From contig JAHEWK010000028.1 in the NCBI GenBank assembly GCA_020740775.1, forward strand, positions 186,001 through 250,000: DNA of 64,000 bases. Reading direction: 5' to 3'. The DNA is from Ilyonectria destructans. Taxonomy: Eukaryota > Ascomycota > Sordariomycetes > Hypocreales > Nectriaceae. Position numbers and translations under genes: made by a program. Shown one piece after another: positions 11,041-22,927 of this stretch (the first letter of the stretch is position 1; each line of letters starts with the position of its first letter). The notes under the pieces were generated by a model that saw only the letters and a program-made list of their open reading frames with translations, ran no database searches and was not told the origin of the DNA.

Positions 11041-11868
11041 TTACCTTCGGTTGATTGTTTTCTGTATCCGAGTAATGTCCGCCACCAGCCGGTCCCGCTC
11101 CATGACCAACAGCTCGTTGTCTCTCTCGAGTGACTTGATGCGCCGCTTTGCGCGACCCAATACTTCTCCCTTGCTGAAACAACGGCTATTGTTATCGTGG
11201 CCATCACCGAGGCCATCGATGTGGTCGTCTTCGGACTGCACCGCTGGGAGTGCGTTGAGCAGGTTCTCGAACTGCAGGTTCAGGCGGTTCCGGTACTGCT
11301 TCTCGACCTGGTTGTGGCAGTGGCGCGCCTGCCGCTCTGCTGGCGAGACAGGGGCCTTCTTGCTGGCCATGGTTTTGGACGATGGCGTTTTGTGCTTGCG
11401 CGACGCGCTGCGTAACTTGACGCTGGTGCGTGTCTTTGTGCTGGCGTTCATGTTGCTGTCGTGTGGCTGGGTTGCGGGTGGTTCGTCTTCGTCTTCCTCC
11501 AGGCTCGCTCGGGATGATCGCTTCGTGCCTTGTGGGCTAAGATTCTTGTGGTTGATAGCATGCTCTAGTTTGGTGTGCTTTTCATTAATGAGGCCGTGAT
11601 CTTTATCGTAGCTGTGCAATCCTCCTAAGTCCGGGAAGGAGCCGGATAGCGAGAATTCATTGCTGTTGAAGATATCGGAAGATGTGGCGCCAGCTGTCGG
11701 TGGCGAGAACCTGTCGACAGAGGCAAACCAAGATGACTTAACATAGTGGTGAGGACGGTCTCCCAGGTCTAAACGCGGCGAACGCGGCAAACGCGGCGAA
11801 CGCGGCGAAAGCGGCGAGCACGACTGTTGGTCCCAATTGAATGCTTCGGTATCAGGTTTGTATTCCAT
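11041..11868 (-). CDS. bHLH transcription factor
   Basis: Intact 275-aa intronless frame. Residues about 17-35 are SPRSPRLPR-type repeats encoded by a small GCGGCGAAC minisatellite. The middle is acidic and Ser-rich. A bHLH domain spans about residues 178-260: basic region RHCHNQVEKQYRNRLN, which has the His-x3-Glu-x3-Arg pattern used for E-box binding, then helix 1 (LQFENLLNALP), an unusually long Asp/Gly/Asn-rich loop and helix 2 (KGEVLGRAKRRIKSLE), followed by a short leucine-zipper-like helix to the C-terminus. This resembles fungal bHLH factors with a long loop. It is expected to be nuclear; targets are unknown. The neighbours are transposon stubs on one side and a bZIP factor on the other. 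Confidence 0.85.
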   Translation of the reverse strand: MEYKPDTEAFNWDQQSCSPLSPRSPRLPRSPRLDLGDRPHHYVKSSWFASVDRFSPPTAGATSSDIFNSNEFSLSGSFPDLGGLHSYDKDHGLINEKHTKLEHAINHKNLSPQGTKRSSRASLEEDEDEPPATQPHDSNMNASTKTRTSVKLRSASRKHKTPSSKTMASKKAPVSPAERQARHCHNQVEKQYRNRLNLQFENLLNALPAVQSEDDHIDGLGDGHDNNSRCFSKGEVLGRAKRRIKSLERDNELLVMERDRLVADITRIQKTINRR

Positions 11869-13734
11869 CCTGCACGTCTACGGTGCCTCAGCGACATGTA
11901 GTGATTGAAGGGATGACTGTTATTCAGTTCGAAAGCCTTGGCTGATCCCCAACAATGCGGTCACTGCCTTGTTACGGAGACAATTGTCGCAGCCTACCAT
12001 TATCCACGTTCGGATCTATTATTGAGCCAAACAAGTAAGTCTACCACCACCAACTGCGCTCCATTGCGCCGAAGATCGAACTATCGGGCCCAGATCGAAA
12101 TTTTGGTCTGGGTGTGGAGCACAAAGTTCCAGGCAGAGTCCATGGTCGAGTCCCGTATGGAGGGGAAGGGTGTTCCCCTCTATTTATCCACACAGCAGAG
12201 GGGAATAGAGCAATCTCTACACCCCGCTTTATTAGGCCCATCAACATTCCCTGCGGCTTGCATATCGGAATCCATTCATTGCCTGCTAAGTTTGATGACA
12301 AGCAAATCATGGTGATTAGATAGATGAATTGCTTGGCCTGACAGGTGAAGATCTCCATGGCAACCCTGGATGCAGGTGGAAAACTCAGCAAAGAGAAAGG
12401 GAGTGAAAGGAACACAACTGGGGAATCTCTGAATACCAGAGTCGACTTTCGGTCCTGCGTTGTTGCTGGTAGAAGAAGATAAAACTAGCGCTGGGCCACA
12501 TCGACGCGGAGAGCTCCGAGGAGGTGGGGGAAAAAGGATAAAACATACGTTTTGGTAACAAATGGCGTTCTTCCTCCCCCCCTCAACCTTTTCCCCATCC
12601 ACGTCATAGTTACGTCTGCGACACCTTCGGCATGATATTGTCTGGTGTGACCCAAAATATTGCGATAGACATATTTTGCACGAGACATCCTTAGAATGGT
12701 AGAGTCTTTGTCGTTGTCGCAGGGTCAAGTTTATACAAATGAGGCACTCGAACTGTGGCAATAAGTGGTGTGATTCTTCCCAAAGCAGATTATGTCACTT
12801 GGCATTGGCATCGAAATTCGAGCCCAGCATCTCCCCTGGCCTTGTCGCGATCGTCAGGGTTGCAGTGGCGGATGGGACTGCCGTAGGTAAATAGGATATC
12901 CGTGCACATCCATTGGATGTCAGGCTACATGTCATGTTCCCGTCCACATCTGACCAGATGCGTTTGTACCTTGTGATCCATGAATCCTAGCTTATCGCCA
13001 AAAAGCCGCAATGTAGCTATTGCTGTTTTCCATCATGCAACTAACCATCTCTTAGCTTGATGGGCTAGCTGCACCCGAAGCAATCGTCCCGCCTTCGCCA
13101 GCCAGTCCATGTAGGACTGTAAGAATCGAAGCCACTATGTGTGAAAGATTTCAGGTCGCTGCTGCTATTGGACTAAATTCAGACAGCTATTCCTCTTGGG
13201 AGCTCTTCCGCGAGAGGGACGATTCATGTTACGTGCCTGTGGCGTGTCCCGGGCGATGCTACAAGGTCAGGCTGGCCAGGCTCACTAGACGGAGCTAAGG
13301 CTCACGCAGCGTCCACGTGGAAGTGCTCGTATCACAGCGTTTCGGAATGCAACAGCACCAACCAGAAAGGGGATCCTTTGGCCGCGGTACTTCCGCAACT
13401 GATACGGCAATGCATAAGCGGTGGGATACTGGTTGGGATGTGGGACCTAGTACTTACAGCACTTCTCGTATCTCAAAATCTCCAGGTTCAGGGTATTGCC
13501 ACCACCCTGCGAGACCATTCTAGACCTGCCCCATCTCTGGCGAGTACCTGTGGCTTTATTAGGACGTGAATAAAAACAGGGCGCTAAGGACCCGGATGAC
13601 ATTCAACCCCCCCGACCCTGCAGAAAGACTTTCCTGAAATTTCGACAAGAGCGGGGAGACTTACTCAACAACAAACTCACTCTTGAAAAGCCTCAGAAAG
13701 CCTCATTCATAGTACTTACTTTATCGACAGGTAG
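11869..13734. other. intergenic, nothing recognised
   Basis: No frame has convincing domain content; the longest, on the minus strand at 12276-12761, lacks any recognisable motif. The region probably holds divergent promoters for the bHLH and bZIP genes. Confidence 0.4.
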
Positions 13735-14646
13735 ATGGGTAAGTCATTTTTGGATTCAACCCGAACGGTACGAATACTTACAGGTCTTGGCCAGATATCC
13801 AACCTGGTCCTTCCTCTTGTCCAGACGGTCTGACGGCGCTCAACGGCTACGATCTACAAGACACGGCTGGAAATGGTTTGGATTTCCATGGCCCCGCCCT
13901 GCCCGCTTACTTCCAGTGGGAGACATTGGAGCCGGCGAATTGGCCAACGTTCCCTGGACTTTTGCAGCATCAAGGCAATCTAGCTGCCCCCTGGGGTCAA
14001 CACAGCTCCCAGTCCAACAAAATCTTGGCCAGCCTCAACTGGGAGGCGAGAAGTCGTCCTAACGCACATATTCCAATGGCCGAGACTCACACTCCATCTC
14101 AGGACATTAACCAAACGGCCTCCAACTGGCCATCCCCACCCCCATCTCACACACCCGAAAGACCTCAACCGCCGGCCAAGAATGCCGTACGAAAACGGAA
14201 GACGAGTTCTGGTGAGCCTCTCAATCTTAAGCCCACCCTAGGCACTGAAGTTGATACGCAAGGGGGGCCAAGCCATGCTGACAAGTGCGGCGTCAGGAGG
14301 TGATCACAAACAAAACACAGCCCATAAACGAGTACAGGAGAGAAATCGCATTGCCGCCAGTAAATTCCGCCATCGGCGGCACGAAGAAATGGAGAAACTC
14401 TATTCGAGTGAACAGGACTTGGAGAAACTCAACTTTAAACTGACCAGTTGCCTTCGGGACCTCGTTGCCGAGGCCCAACAGCTGAAGATAAACCTTTTGC
14501 AACACTCGACCTGCGAATGCACCTTGATCCACAAGTATATCCAGAACGAGGCGCAACGCTATGTCAAAAGGATAGAAAAGAATTCAAGTCTCAGCGATGC
14601 AGAATTCGCTCCGAAGTCCTGTAGCATGCAACACCTCCACCGCTAG
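13735..14646 (+). CDS. bZIP transcription factor, copy 1 (spliced)
   Basis: The proposed model has three exons. Exon 1 is only ATGG (13735-13738). Intron 1 (13739-13794) starts GTAAGT and ends CCAG. Exon 2 (13795-14211) is Pro/Gln-rich. Intron 2 (14212-14296) is GTGAGC...GCTGAC...TCAG and joins in frame to exon 3. Exon 3 encodes the basic region (ERNRIAASKFRHRR) with the bZIP N-x7-R signature, a zipper-like helix, and a C-terminal block (LLQHSTCECTLIHKYIQNEA) that closely mirrors LLRHTDCNCVLIQ.YIANEA in the two other bZIP genes here. Intron 2 is well supported by frame and branch site; the tiny first exon is a weaker guess. It lacks the long C-terminal extension of its paralogues. Confidence 0.7.
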
Positions 14647-14996
14647 TGTGTGCGGTTTTGATCCCCGAGTGCCATCGTGTAGTGGAACGCAAAGGCCCAT
14701 ACAAAATCAAGCATTGTTTATTTCTCCGTTTTACTCTATATTAACAGCACAGCCTCCTTCAGGCCCTGTTGGTGGGTTCCCTATGAACGCCGCGCCTTCT
14801 TGACCAGTTTCCCGCCGCTGCCCTTGTTTCCACGCTGGATCTTGACTACTCCTCTGACGTGTAACATCTGCAGCCATCACTAGCATAGGTGACGGAAAGC
14901 TTTTATCCTACCGTGCTCTATTAGTTACAGCTTGGCCCCTTCAGTACGGGCTTACGTGCCATAACTCCGCTGAACCGGAACCGCTGGTCACTCAAC
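14647..14996. other. intergenic, nothing recognised
   Basis: About 350 bp between the bZIP stop and the helicase fragment; no feature recognised. Confidence 0.4.
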
Positions 14997-15480
14997 ATGG
15001 AAGCCGTCGTCGACTGGGCTCGCTCTCGCAAGAGACATATCTCCATCTTCATATCCGCACATACGTGGCGAAGTGGCCCGCTGTCGCAAGATCAAATCGC
15101 CAGGACTATCGAGCAAGGGGATGACTCCACCTGCAAGGTTCCTGGCGTCTTTTTCTATGCCCAAGGTATACCCGTGATTGTGAACCAGAACATCTACACC
15201 GGCCTGAAGGTCGTAAACGGGGCCGAGTTTATCGCCGCCGACTTTATACCCGACCCAAAGTACCCAGGATACCACCTTGCCGACGACATGACTATCCACT
15301 TCAGGCCACCACTTGGCATCCTCTTACAGTCTAAAGATACCAAGGGCTTATCTATCCCCGCCCTGCCACTAGAAACAATCCTTGTTCGCTCGGTCTTATA
15401 AACCCTTGATCCGTCTAACTGCAACTTTAGGTTTTTGTCAGTAATCGCGGACACGCTGTTGTGATCTGAGCCCTACTTGC
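14997..15480 (+). pseudogene. Pif1-family DNA helicase fragment
   Basis: A 134-aa open piece (14997-15401) resembles the middle to C-terminal part of fungal transposon-associated Pif1 helicases: PGVFFYAQGIPVIVNQNIY, GLKVVNGAEF and HFRPPLGILLQSKDT. Weak similarity continues in a shifted frame (SNCNFRFLSV) to about 15480 and then fades. Walker motifs and the C-terminal HKxQG/VxxSR region are missing. It is a different subfamily from the Helitron stub at 10546-10935, judging by the sequence around VNGAEF. Confidence 0.6.
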
Positions 15481-16951
15481 CGTCTGGCCTCATTACTTCG
15501 AACCACAGAGTGTGATCCACAATAATGACCCACACACCAAGAGCTGTCAGGCTGCAATAACGGTGGAATGGTCTCGTCAGGATGCACGTCTTGAGCAAAA
15601 CAAAGAAGGTCGTTTGATCACTGACCACCGCTAGGGTCTCCCTCAAACGTAGCACGGCCGATCACGCCCCCTCGCAATCCCCCAGTAAGCCACCTCAGCT
15701 CGACCAAGGCAACGTGCAGTTCCAGGTTTGATCATCAGGCAGCAATTGGTCAATGCATTTCCGGCAACGTCGGCTGAGAGAACCCCGCATCCTGCCGGTT
15801 TTATCCGCCTGCGCTGCTGCCCGGTAGACAAGCAACCCATGGGTCTTCGTATCGTATGAGGTAAGACAGGACGCTCGGTTACAGCCAACAACTGCAATGC
15901 AGCAGCAAGTTTTTTCCTCTAAAGGCGAATAGATAACGCAGAGCATCTATGCGATCTGCGCGGAGCGGACCGGTCTGCCCTACTGCGATTTGATACCAAC
16001 GGGGGTGTGCGTGGCAATCAGCTACTCACTGCTGCAACCTTCCCAAACTGAGGCAAGATGCCATGGCCAATGAACTTGCTGCTGAGTCGACAGTTTCTCC
16101 CGTCACTGCCCCACCACGATTTCTTGTGCATCTTCCTTCAAGACTATTGCGTCTTCCCCCCTCTCACGTCGGCAAGTGAACCGCCAAGCTAAATAAACGC
16201 TCTCTCCGCTTTAGGGTTGCTCATCTCTACATTTGTCTGTTGATCAAGCGCCACTGAAGGTCTCATCCACATGTGTCCCCGCCACGACTTGATCAGATGC
16301 CAGTAATTAGGCACCTGTCCAGCGTGTGCCCATATCTGCCCCGCCCTACGACGGGCCTATTCATCGCTAGCAGGGATGTGCGATGTAAATCGATGCAGGC
16401 CGTTCAGTTTACAGATAGACGTGCCCCCATCAACCACGACTTGGGCGGCGTTCCCGAAACAGCGAATGGCATCGGCCGCTGCTAGGAAGGTGGCTGCAGC
16501 CGGTCAAACAAGCCGTTTATAGGGTCTTCGACAGGGGTTTCCATCAAAAGCAAAACGGCAATAGATCGACGCAGTTTTCTCTTTCCCCGCAGAGGAGATA
16601 ACGTATATCATCCCATCAAGGTCCATGGGGTCCCCGAGCTTTGGAAGCTAGCTAAAAGGCACTTGAGCGATGGTACGAATGTGAGGGCAATGACCTCCAA
16701 CCCAAGGCAGTTTCTGACTTTTGGCTTTGAGTCGAAACAAGATGCGTGTAGGCCGGGTTTAATTTGATCATCTCCCTGTAGGGTCAGCATCCGGTAATTT
16801 CTCTTCCATTTTTAAAATCGAGCCGATCAAGCTGCTTCCTATTTGCGGCGACAGGGAATCAGTACCGAGGGCATGGAAGCGAGGGAAAGAGTGTGGGGCT
16901 TCTGGGAGATGCGAACAATAAACTTAGAACCGTAAATAGCCTAGTGCACTT
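15481..16951. other. gene-poor stretch, nothing recognised
   Basis: Only short frames without domains. No tRNA or tandem array was seen. Confidence 0.4.
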
Positions 16952-17004
16952 GGCCCTATGAGGTTAGGCCTCCCGGGCGGAATAAATTTCATTCATTCAT
17001 TCAT
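16952..17004 (+). mobile_element. Tad-like LINE 3' end with (CATT)n tail
   Basis: The order GGCCCTAT, CCTCCCGGGCGGAATAAAT and then (CATT)n (16990-17004) copies the 3' end of the LINE at 6092-7427, read there on the minus strand as GGCCCTAT, CCCTCCGGGCGAAATAAAAT and (ATCC)n. It is a very short 5'-truncated insertion or a decayed 3' end; no coding sequence is attached. Confidence 0.6.
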
Positions 17005-19610
17005 AGGTCAGGGGCAGGGGCAGGGGCAGATCAGGGCTGCTCGAGGCTTCCGCAGGGGGGTACAAGCACACTTAGCAGAGCCAGCACGAACCTGTCACCT
17101 CCACTGGCCGTGAAAGTGGAAAGAGGGGATGGGAGCCCTTGTCACATGGGTACGCCGTTGACTCTAAGACCCAGCCACAACTGTTCGATATTGGCCCTAG
17201 TTGTCTGCCGGCTTCAACGGAGAGGTTCTTGCACCAGCCTACCACCCAGCCACTCGACGCCCACCCAAGATCCTGACGCGGTCGGAACCACATGGGACAG
17301 CCCAAGCGCCCAATCCCTGTCACGAATGCGGCCAATCAGCGCCACGACACCCCTCAATCCACTGGGCTGCGCCGAGAAGGAAATGGACAGGTTTGACAGG
17401 ATGACGCATAACGCCTCAGATCGTCCGAGCGCTGCCATGATTGGGATGGAGCTGATGCTCTCGCCCCCTTGTCCGCACACCCGGTTTCTGGGGATGAAAA
17501 GTGAGCTTGCCGGCCCAGAGTCATAAAACTGACCGGTCCTTTCGAGGTCTGTCCGTTTCCCATTTCTAACAAACCGCCTTCGGCCTGCAGGGGATGTGGC
17601 TGCTTCGCCCTACTTCTTTGATCAAACGGGTTAGGCGTTCGCAACTTTCTCCCTAAATGGAAAGAGATGGTCGCTATCGTTGAGTGGATTGGGGGGGGGG
17701 CAGTCTGGTTGACAGCCACTTTATTTGCGGACACACACAACACGTCCTGCATGGGTTGCCTGTAGGACGATGGAGATCGTTTCAAGTCAGAGTGGCCATT
17801 TCTTCGCAATTCAAAGAGCTTAATAAAGTAACCTGCAAATATCATGGTCACTCCGTGGTGCGGTTATGTTTGGTAACCGCAAACACAAATTGTCGTTGCA
17901 CAGGGTCACACCTCAAGAAGCAAGTTCACTCACCAACCATCATTCGAATATCACGATTAAACGCTCTCCCTGCTTCTCAACCACTTACACATCCCTTCAC
18001 TCTTTTTCAGTCACGCACGGGACATGGGCTATCGCTAGGACCCCTCAGATGTCGGTCCTTCCCCTCCCCTCCTGTTTCCCCCAGTCTCTATTGGCCATTT
18101 ACGTAAGGCTTGTGTGGGGATGGAAAACTGGACGCGGGCGGATTGAGAAACAGGCATACACACAGACACACATGCATAGGTCCAGAACGAGAGACACGGA
18201 GAGCAAGAGAGGAAGCAAGGTTGAGAAGATGGATGGTGGACAATCAATTGTGACAACTGATGGAGCAAAGCTTCCGATTGAGCTGTCGGTCCATATCATC
18301 ACATCCTGGACGCCATGGTCTCAAGCTGACCAGAGAGAGTTGACACGTCGTTCACCGCAGGAGCATCACGAGCCTCAGCCATATGGACCCTGAGCGTCGT
18401 AGTGTAGCACGTGCCGATATCCAAATCTGAGGACAAACAAACCCTGCAACAGAAAACGGTCTCGGGGACGTTGCGGGCCGTACCCTGAACACCGACTCGG
18501 GAGCGAACCCGGCACTCTTTGGGGGTTCTTGTGCTGCATGCAGCCCCTCGCTGATCACTGCCTCTGCTGTGCGACATTCCCCAGGGGCCTGTGCCCCGCC
18601 TAAACCATGTCTCGACCTCAGGCTATAGGCCCGATCGATTGGTAACTTTTTGACGTGCCCCTAGAGCTCCTCATTACTGCTAGGGTTCGATGGGCAACAA
18701 TAGGACCGCTGGCAAGCCTAGATGCGATGGATGACAGCTGTCAGTAGGAATTGGTCTCGATGAGGCCGTCTTAAAAAGCAAGTAGAACATGCCATCTTGG
18801 TAGAAGCATATTGTTTGTCAGTCGAGCCAAAAAGAATTGATCAATTGCCACATGTGCGGTGTGCTTCTTGGTCGATACTTTGCCGGACTGCGCCTCGCCT
18901 GTCTCTGTGCGGCTGCTTGCTTTTCATAGACCCGTCCCCCCCCCCCCCCCCACCTTTGCCTCCGCGTGCGCTTTGGGTTGTGGTTTTCTCTTCTCTCTTT
19001 TCGCAACCCTTACCAAGGCCGCTTGTCGGGGAGCCCATTAGAGCTAGGTCAACTATGCTCGAGAAGTGTGTCGTGGTTCAAGCAAGTGCTTGCGCTCGGA
19101 CGACCTGCCCTGTAAGACGGTGTGGCTGCTGAGTGAGGTAATTATGGTTCTTATCTCCATCATGCAACGGATTGTGAGGTTGACAGCACCGACTTCGGAG
19201 CCTGTAATGCAAAATTCCAGATTCCTGGCCTAACCTTGTTTAGGCAAGCAGACAATGGATCATAGCTGCGCTTCTAGGAGGGGCGATGGCTGAGGATGCA
19301 TCAGCCCCTCCGAGCGGGAATGCCCCTTTCCGTGTCTCTCTCTCGCTCGAGGACGGCATTCTGTTGACCAACTTGAAGACAATACAAACACGTACATCAA
19401 CGCCATGTGAGTGTGTGACCCCACCAGGTCAGTTGTGTGTCATAAGCACTCGCTGAGCCCTCTCTGTCTGCCACTCTACTATTTCCATGTCACACCGCCC
19501 TCTCTCCCCAATCGTGATCTGATCCAACCAAACCAAACTACTGCTCACATTCGTCTTAGTTGCCACCTCAGTTTAATCTGTGCCTGTGCTGTCTTCGTCC
19601 TCCTCTCACC
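17005..19610. other. gene-poor stretch with poly-G and poly-C tracts
   Basis: No convincing gene. Contains a GGGGCAGG-type run (about 17013-17030), a G run near 17691-17700 and a C run near 18936-18951. Frames at 17110-17851 overlap on both strands and lack domain character. Confidence 0.4.
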
Positions 19611-21101
19611 ATGGGTAGCCTCACCAAGCAGCCAAGCCGGCTGTTCAATCCCAAGCTGATCCTCGAGCACTTCCTTAAGGGCGACACTACGTGCCCATGT
19701 GCTGAGAGTAGCTCACAAAAGAGACCCCGTCAAGGCTTCAGACCCGAGAACAGGGGATCAGTTGGATCCAATGGCTCTTCATCTGGACTTATTGACAACC
19801 AACCCGAATCAGGGAGTCCCCACGAGGACGACTACCAGCACCACGAAACCTCCGACGAGATCTGGGGCATCTTTAAGCCTGTCCCAGGAGAAACTAAAGA
19901 AGACCTCAAGCCCCTCCTCCAGATGAAGCAATGCCCAGCCTTTCTGTCCCCTGCCGAGCTTCAATCACTGGAACAACCATCGCCACCCCCAAACAAACCA
20001 CTTCCTGAAATCCCCACACAGGCTCAACCCCAAACAACACCACAAGGGGTACCCCGAGAGGTGGAGGATCGTGGAGTCCATTTGGATCCTCAGAACACTC
20101 GACCCCAGGCCCGAAAAGCCGGGGCAGCCTACTCGCCCTTCCCAAAACTTGTCGTTTTCCCTCGAAGGGCTACATCCATTACACCTTCATCGCGGCACTC
20201 TCAGGAGACACACAGGCTCCTACAACCACCTCGCCCTAATACCGCCGCCACTAATCAAGCTCATCAACATATCGCTAAGCTCTATGACCACCTATCTAGG
20301 GAGAAAGAGCAGCCTATTGAGGAGCTCCATGAGGAAGCTATTCAGGAACTCCTCGAACAGGTTGTTAGGAACCCTCCAGCTCAAAAATCCGGTACAGGCT
20401 CTTGTGGTGGAAATTTCTTCCGTCCTCTCGATGAGGTCATTATGCGTACCGAGGTCAAGGTTGCCCGGCCTTCGCCTAGAAGCCCTCCAGGTTCGGCTCT
20501 TTCCTGGCCCCCCGCGGGGTACGACTGGGGTGAAAACACTCCCATCCTCTCTCGGCCCTCCTCACCAAGGGACCTTCAACCTAAAGCATCCCCAGAGATC
20601 CCCCCCAAGGCCGCTACTCCTGGGTGTCAACCTACTTTAGGAGCTCCAGAGACCCGTCCCAAAACTGCTCGCAATCATGACCGTCGACCGACGGGAGCAC
20701 CTCTTGAGTCCGGTACGAAGACCAGCTCCCTTGAAAGCCAACCAATGGCAACTTCAGAGACCAGTCCCAAGGGTTCACCTCGTGAGAGGCTAGTCTCCAT
20801 TGTCTCAACGGCGAGTCCCACCCACCTTGCTATGCCTAGCTCGGAACCTCGTCTTGTGCTTACCAAGAAGTCGGCCCCCAATCTTCGAAGAGCGGCCAAA
20901 CTCGACCCTCTTCAACTTCCCCCACTTCCGCAGCCTCCTCAGCCTGATACCGCCGTGCGCTCTTACTTTGACCACAACAACCACGAAAAGTATAGACTCC
21001 TTGGTTTCCTCCCCATCCAAGGACGCGGGGGCAGCGAAGACTATAGATCGGGCAAGAAGAAGTCTTTGAGCTTCAGATGGCGCCGTTCCAATACCGACTA
21101 A
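19611..21101 (+). CDS. proline-rich disordered hypothetical protein
   Basis: The frame opens at 19560, but the Met at 19611 is preferred because its context (CTCACCATGGG) fits the fungal Kozak consensus; it gives 496 aa (MGSLTKQPSRLFNPK...). The protein is very rich in Pro, Ser, Thr and Gln, has many PxxP-type stretches and no catalytic domain. Segments with likely structure are residues of about 8-30 (LFNPKLILEHFLKGD) and a helical acidic stretch in the middle (AKLYDHLSREKEQPIEELHEEAIQELL, shown here in two halves: AKLYDHLSREKEQ and EELHEEAIQELL). The C-terminus ends in a basic KKKSLSFRWRR tail. Lineage-specific; an adaptor or scaffold role is only a guess. Confidence 0.65.
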   Translation: MGSLTKQPSRLFNPKLILEHFLKGDTTCPCAESSSQKRPRQGFRPENRGSVGSNGSSSGLIDNQPESGSPHEDDYQHHETSDEIWGIFKPVPGETKEDLKPLLQMKQCPAFLSPAELQSLEQPSPPPNKPLPEIPTQAQPQTTPQGVPREVEDRGVHLDPQNTRPQARKAGAAYSPFPKLVVFPRRATSITPSSRHSQETHRLLQPPRPNTAATNQAHQHIAKLYDHLSREKEQPIEELHEEAIQELLEQVVRNPPAQKSGTGSCGGNFFRPLDEVIMRTEVKVARPSPRSPPGSALSWPPAGYDWGENTPILSRPSSPRDLQPKASPEIPPKAATPGCQPTLGAPETRPKTARNHDRRPTGAPLESGTKTSSLESQPMATSETSPKGSPRERLVSIVSTASPTHLAMPSSEPRLVLTKKSAPNLRRAAKLDPLQLPPLPQPPQPDTAVRSYFDHNNHEKYRLLGFLPIQGRGGSEDYRSGKKKSLSFRWRRSNTD

Positions 21102-21533
21102 GCATCAACCTCATCTCGCGGATAACCCTCACCTCGCGGATCATCCCTACCTCGTAGGATCCGCCTGTCCTCCTAGTGCCGCCAAGCGTTGATGATGTCT
21201 ACAGCCGACCGGTTCTGTATACTGAGCGAGGACGGAATTTCTGAAACAACAGCAACTTATGGCACCTAGAATCCTCTTCGAAGGGTCAATTGAACAGCCT
21301 ACTGTCTGTCGCATTGCCCAGTGCAACTCAGGCACGATGGCAACTTCGTGGCCCCAAGAAGTGGCCCACTGAAGTCCGCGAGCACACCACGTACCTAAGC
21401 AGATACCGTCGGGAGGCGCTGCTGTGTCTCAAATGTGCAAATGACCAACCCGTACCGACGGACCTAGCTACTACTGTACAAAGGGTAGCTTGTAATTTAC
21501 CAAAATACACACTTTCTAATGGTAGTATGGCCA
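21102..21533. other. intergenic
   Basis: 3' flank of the proline-rich gene with CTCGCGGAT-type short direct repeats (about 21114-21160). Nothing else recognised. Confidence 0.4.
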
Positions 21534-21686
21534 TCCTGCAATAAACGCAATAAATGTGGTTTAGATGGACTTCCTGCGTACACGGACGAAAAGGGTGTAT
21601 TTTGACGAAATTCTAAGGGATGTGACCGTGTGTGCCAGTTTGTGTGTATTTTGTCAAAATACAGTGCACCCTTAGTACAGTAGGTA
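21534..21686 (+). repeat. dispersed repeat family B, copy 1
   Basis: About 150 bp that recur at 55671-55799 in the same orientation. Shared blocks include AAACGCAAYAAAT, AAAAGGGTGTATTTTGACGA and a final TGGTACAGTAGG-like end. Overall identity is perhaps 70%. No ORF or defined termini. Confidence 0.6.
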
Positions 21687-22927
21687 AGTGATATGTCATC
21701 GTTAGGCTTTATAGTACGGGTATGAGTCATTCTGACGCAATCGATAAACGATGGTGCGAGTGACTTGTAGACCCCATCTGCACCTGAGACCGCCTCCATT
21801 CCCGGAATTTACACCTGCCCTAATAGATGAAAATAGCTCGCTATGCGCCGAGTGATCCTCGTCCTGAAAATTGGTAGACGTAGCTTAAAGAGATCACCCA
21901 CAAATTGAATTTGCATGCCCCCTAAGAGTTTCTAACTTTACTATCCTACCCTCCCAGTCATTTAGTACGCAAGTCTATGGAAGCCGAAAGTATCGCCCTC
22001 GGCTTCTTGACCATAAGTTCAAGCATTCACTCTCACATGTTAAACCAAAAATGTCAGCCAAAAGTAAAATCTCACTAGTACCCTATAGTCCTATCCTACT
22101 CACCCAATACCCGGGAGTCCACAGACTCGCGGTACCCGCGAATTCAAAATTTCACCCCGTGAGTGTACGGACTCCATTCCCCTTACAAGCGCCATCAATA
22201 GCAATGACTACGCAGTCTAGGTGTGGTATTCGGCAATTGCAGGTTTAGCAAGGATTATTATTGTCACATGCCACGTAGGTCTAGGTCTCATTGTAATCAT
22301 CAACTTCCACTTTATCTTGGTACTCCTAATGCGGGGGCTTGAAGACATCAGCTGGCACATTCGCTGCAAGGCTGCCTTAGTGCCTGATTTGAAAACCAGG
22401 CCCAGCATTCCAGCATGAACAATGGCTTAAAAGCCAGGATTCTTACCTTACCTATCGCCTCTGAGCCTCAATCTCCTTACTAAACCTTGGCCCGTTGAGT
22501 GTCCTGCTGCGCATTTGACGTAGCATTAGCACCCTATCTCTTGCATATGCAGTACCCCAGGGCAGACTGGAAACCCGTCTACTGCTTTCTATCTTGCCGA
22601 CGGGTTTTCACTACACATAAGAACGCCGCACTACGCCAGAAAAAAAAACGGTCAAAGCCGTTGTTCAGCACCATGACCTAAGCGTGCTCAACATATCCAA
22701 TGAGAAACTCATACAAATCCTACAATACCTACTGAGAGAAGGCGTATTCAGCTCGAACAATATAGCCCGGACCATCTTCCCAGAGCTCTTTCAACCTATA
22801 ACACCTCCAGGACAGGAGGTTCCTAAACCACCTAGTCAACAAACCTCCATTATGCAGGAGTTCATATTTGATGAGTATGCTGACGCTGCTGTCATATTGG
22901 CGAAACGTGTTCTGAATAGTGAACCAG
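21687..22927. other. gene-poor, moderately AT-rich stretch
   Basis: No recognised gene. A frame at 22684-22957 is open for 91 aa just before the BTB exon but in a different phase; it could hold an upstream exon, but no join could be shown. Confidence 0.35.

Noticed and set aside
12276..12761. 161-aa minus-strand frame
   Set aside because: Cys/His-containing but without a regular finger pattern; overlapping frames on both strands are equally open.
17110..17851. Overlapping 138-165-aa frames on both strands
   Set aside because: No domain character and no splice logic; typical chance frames.
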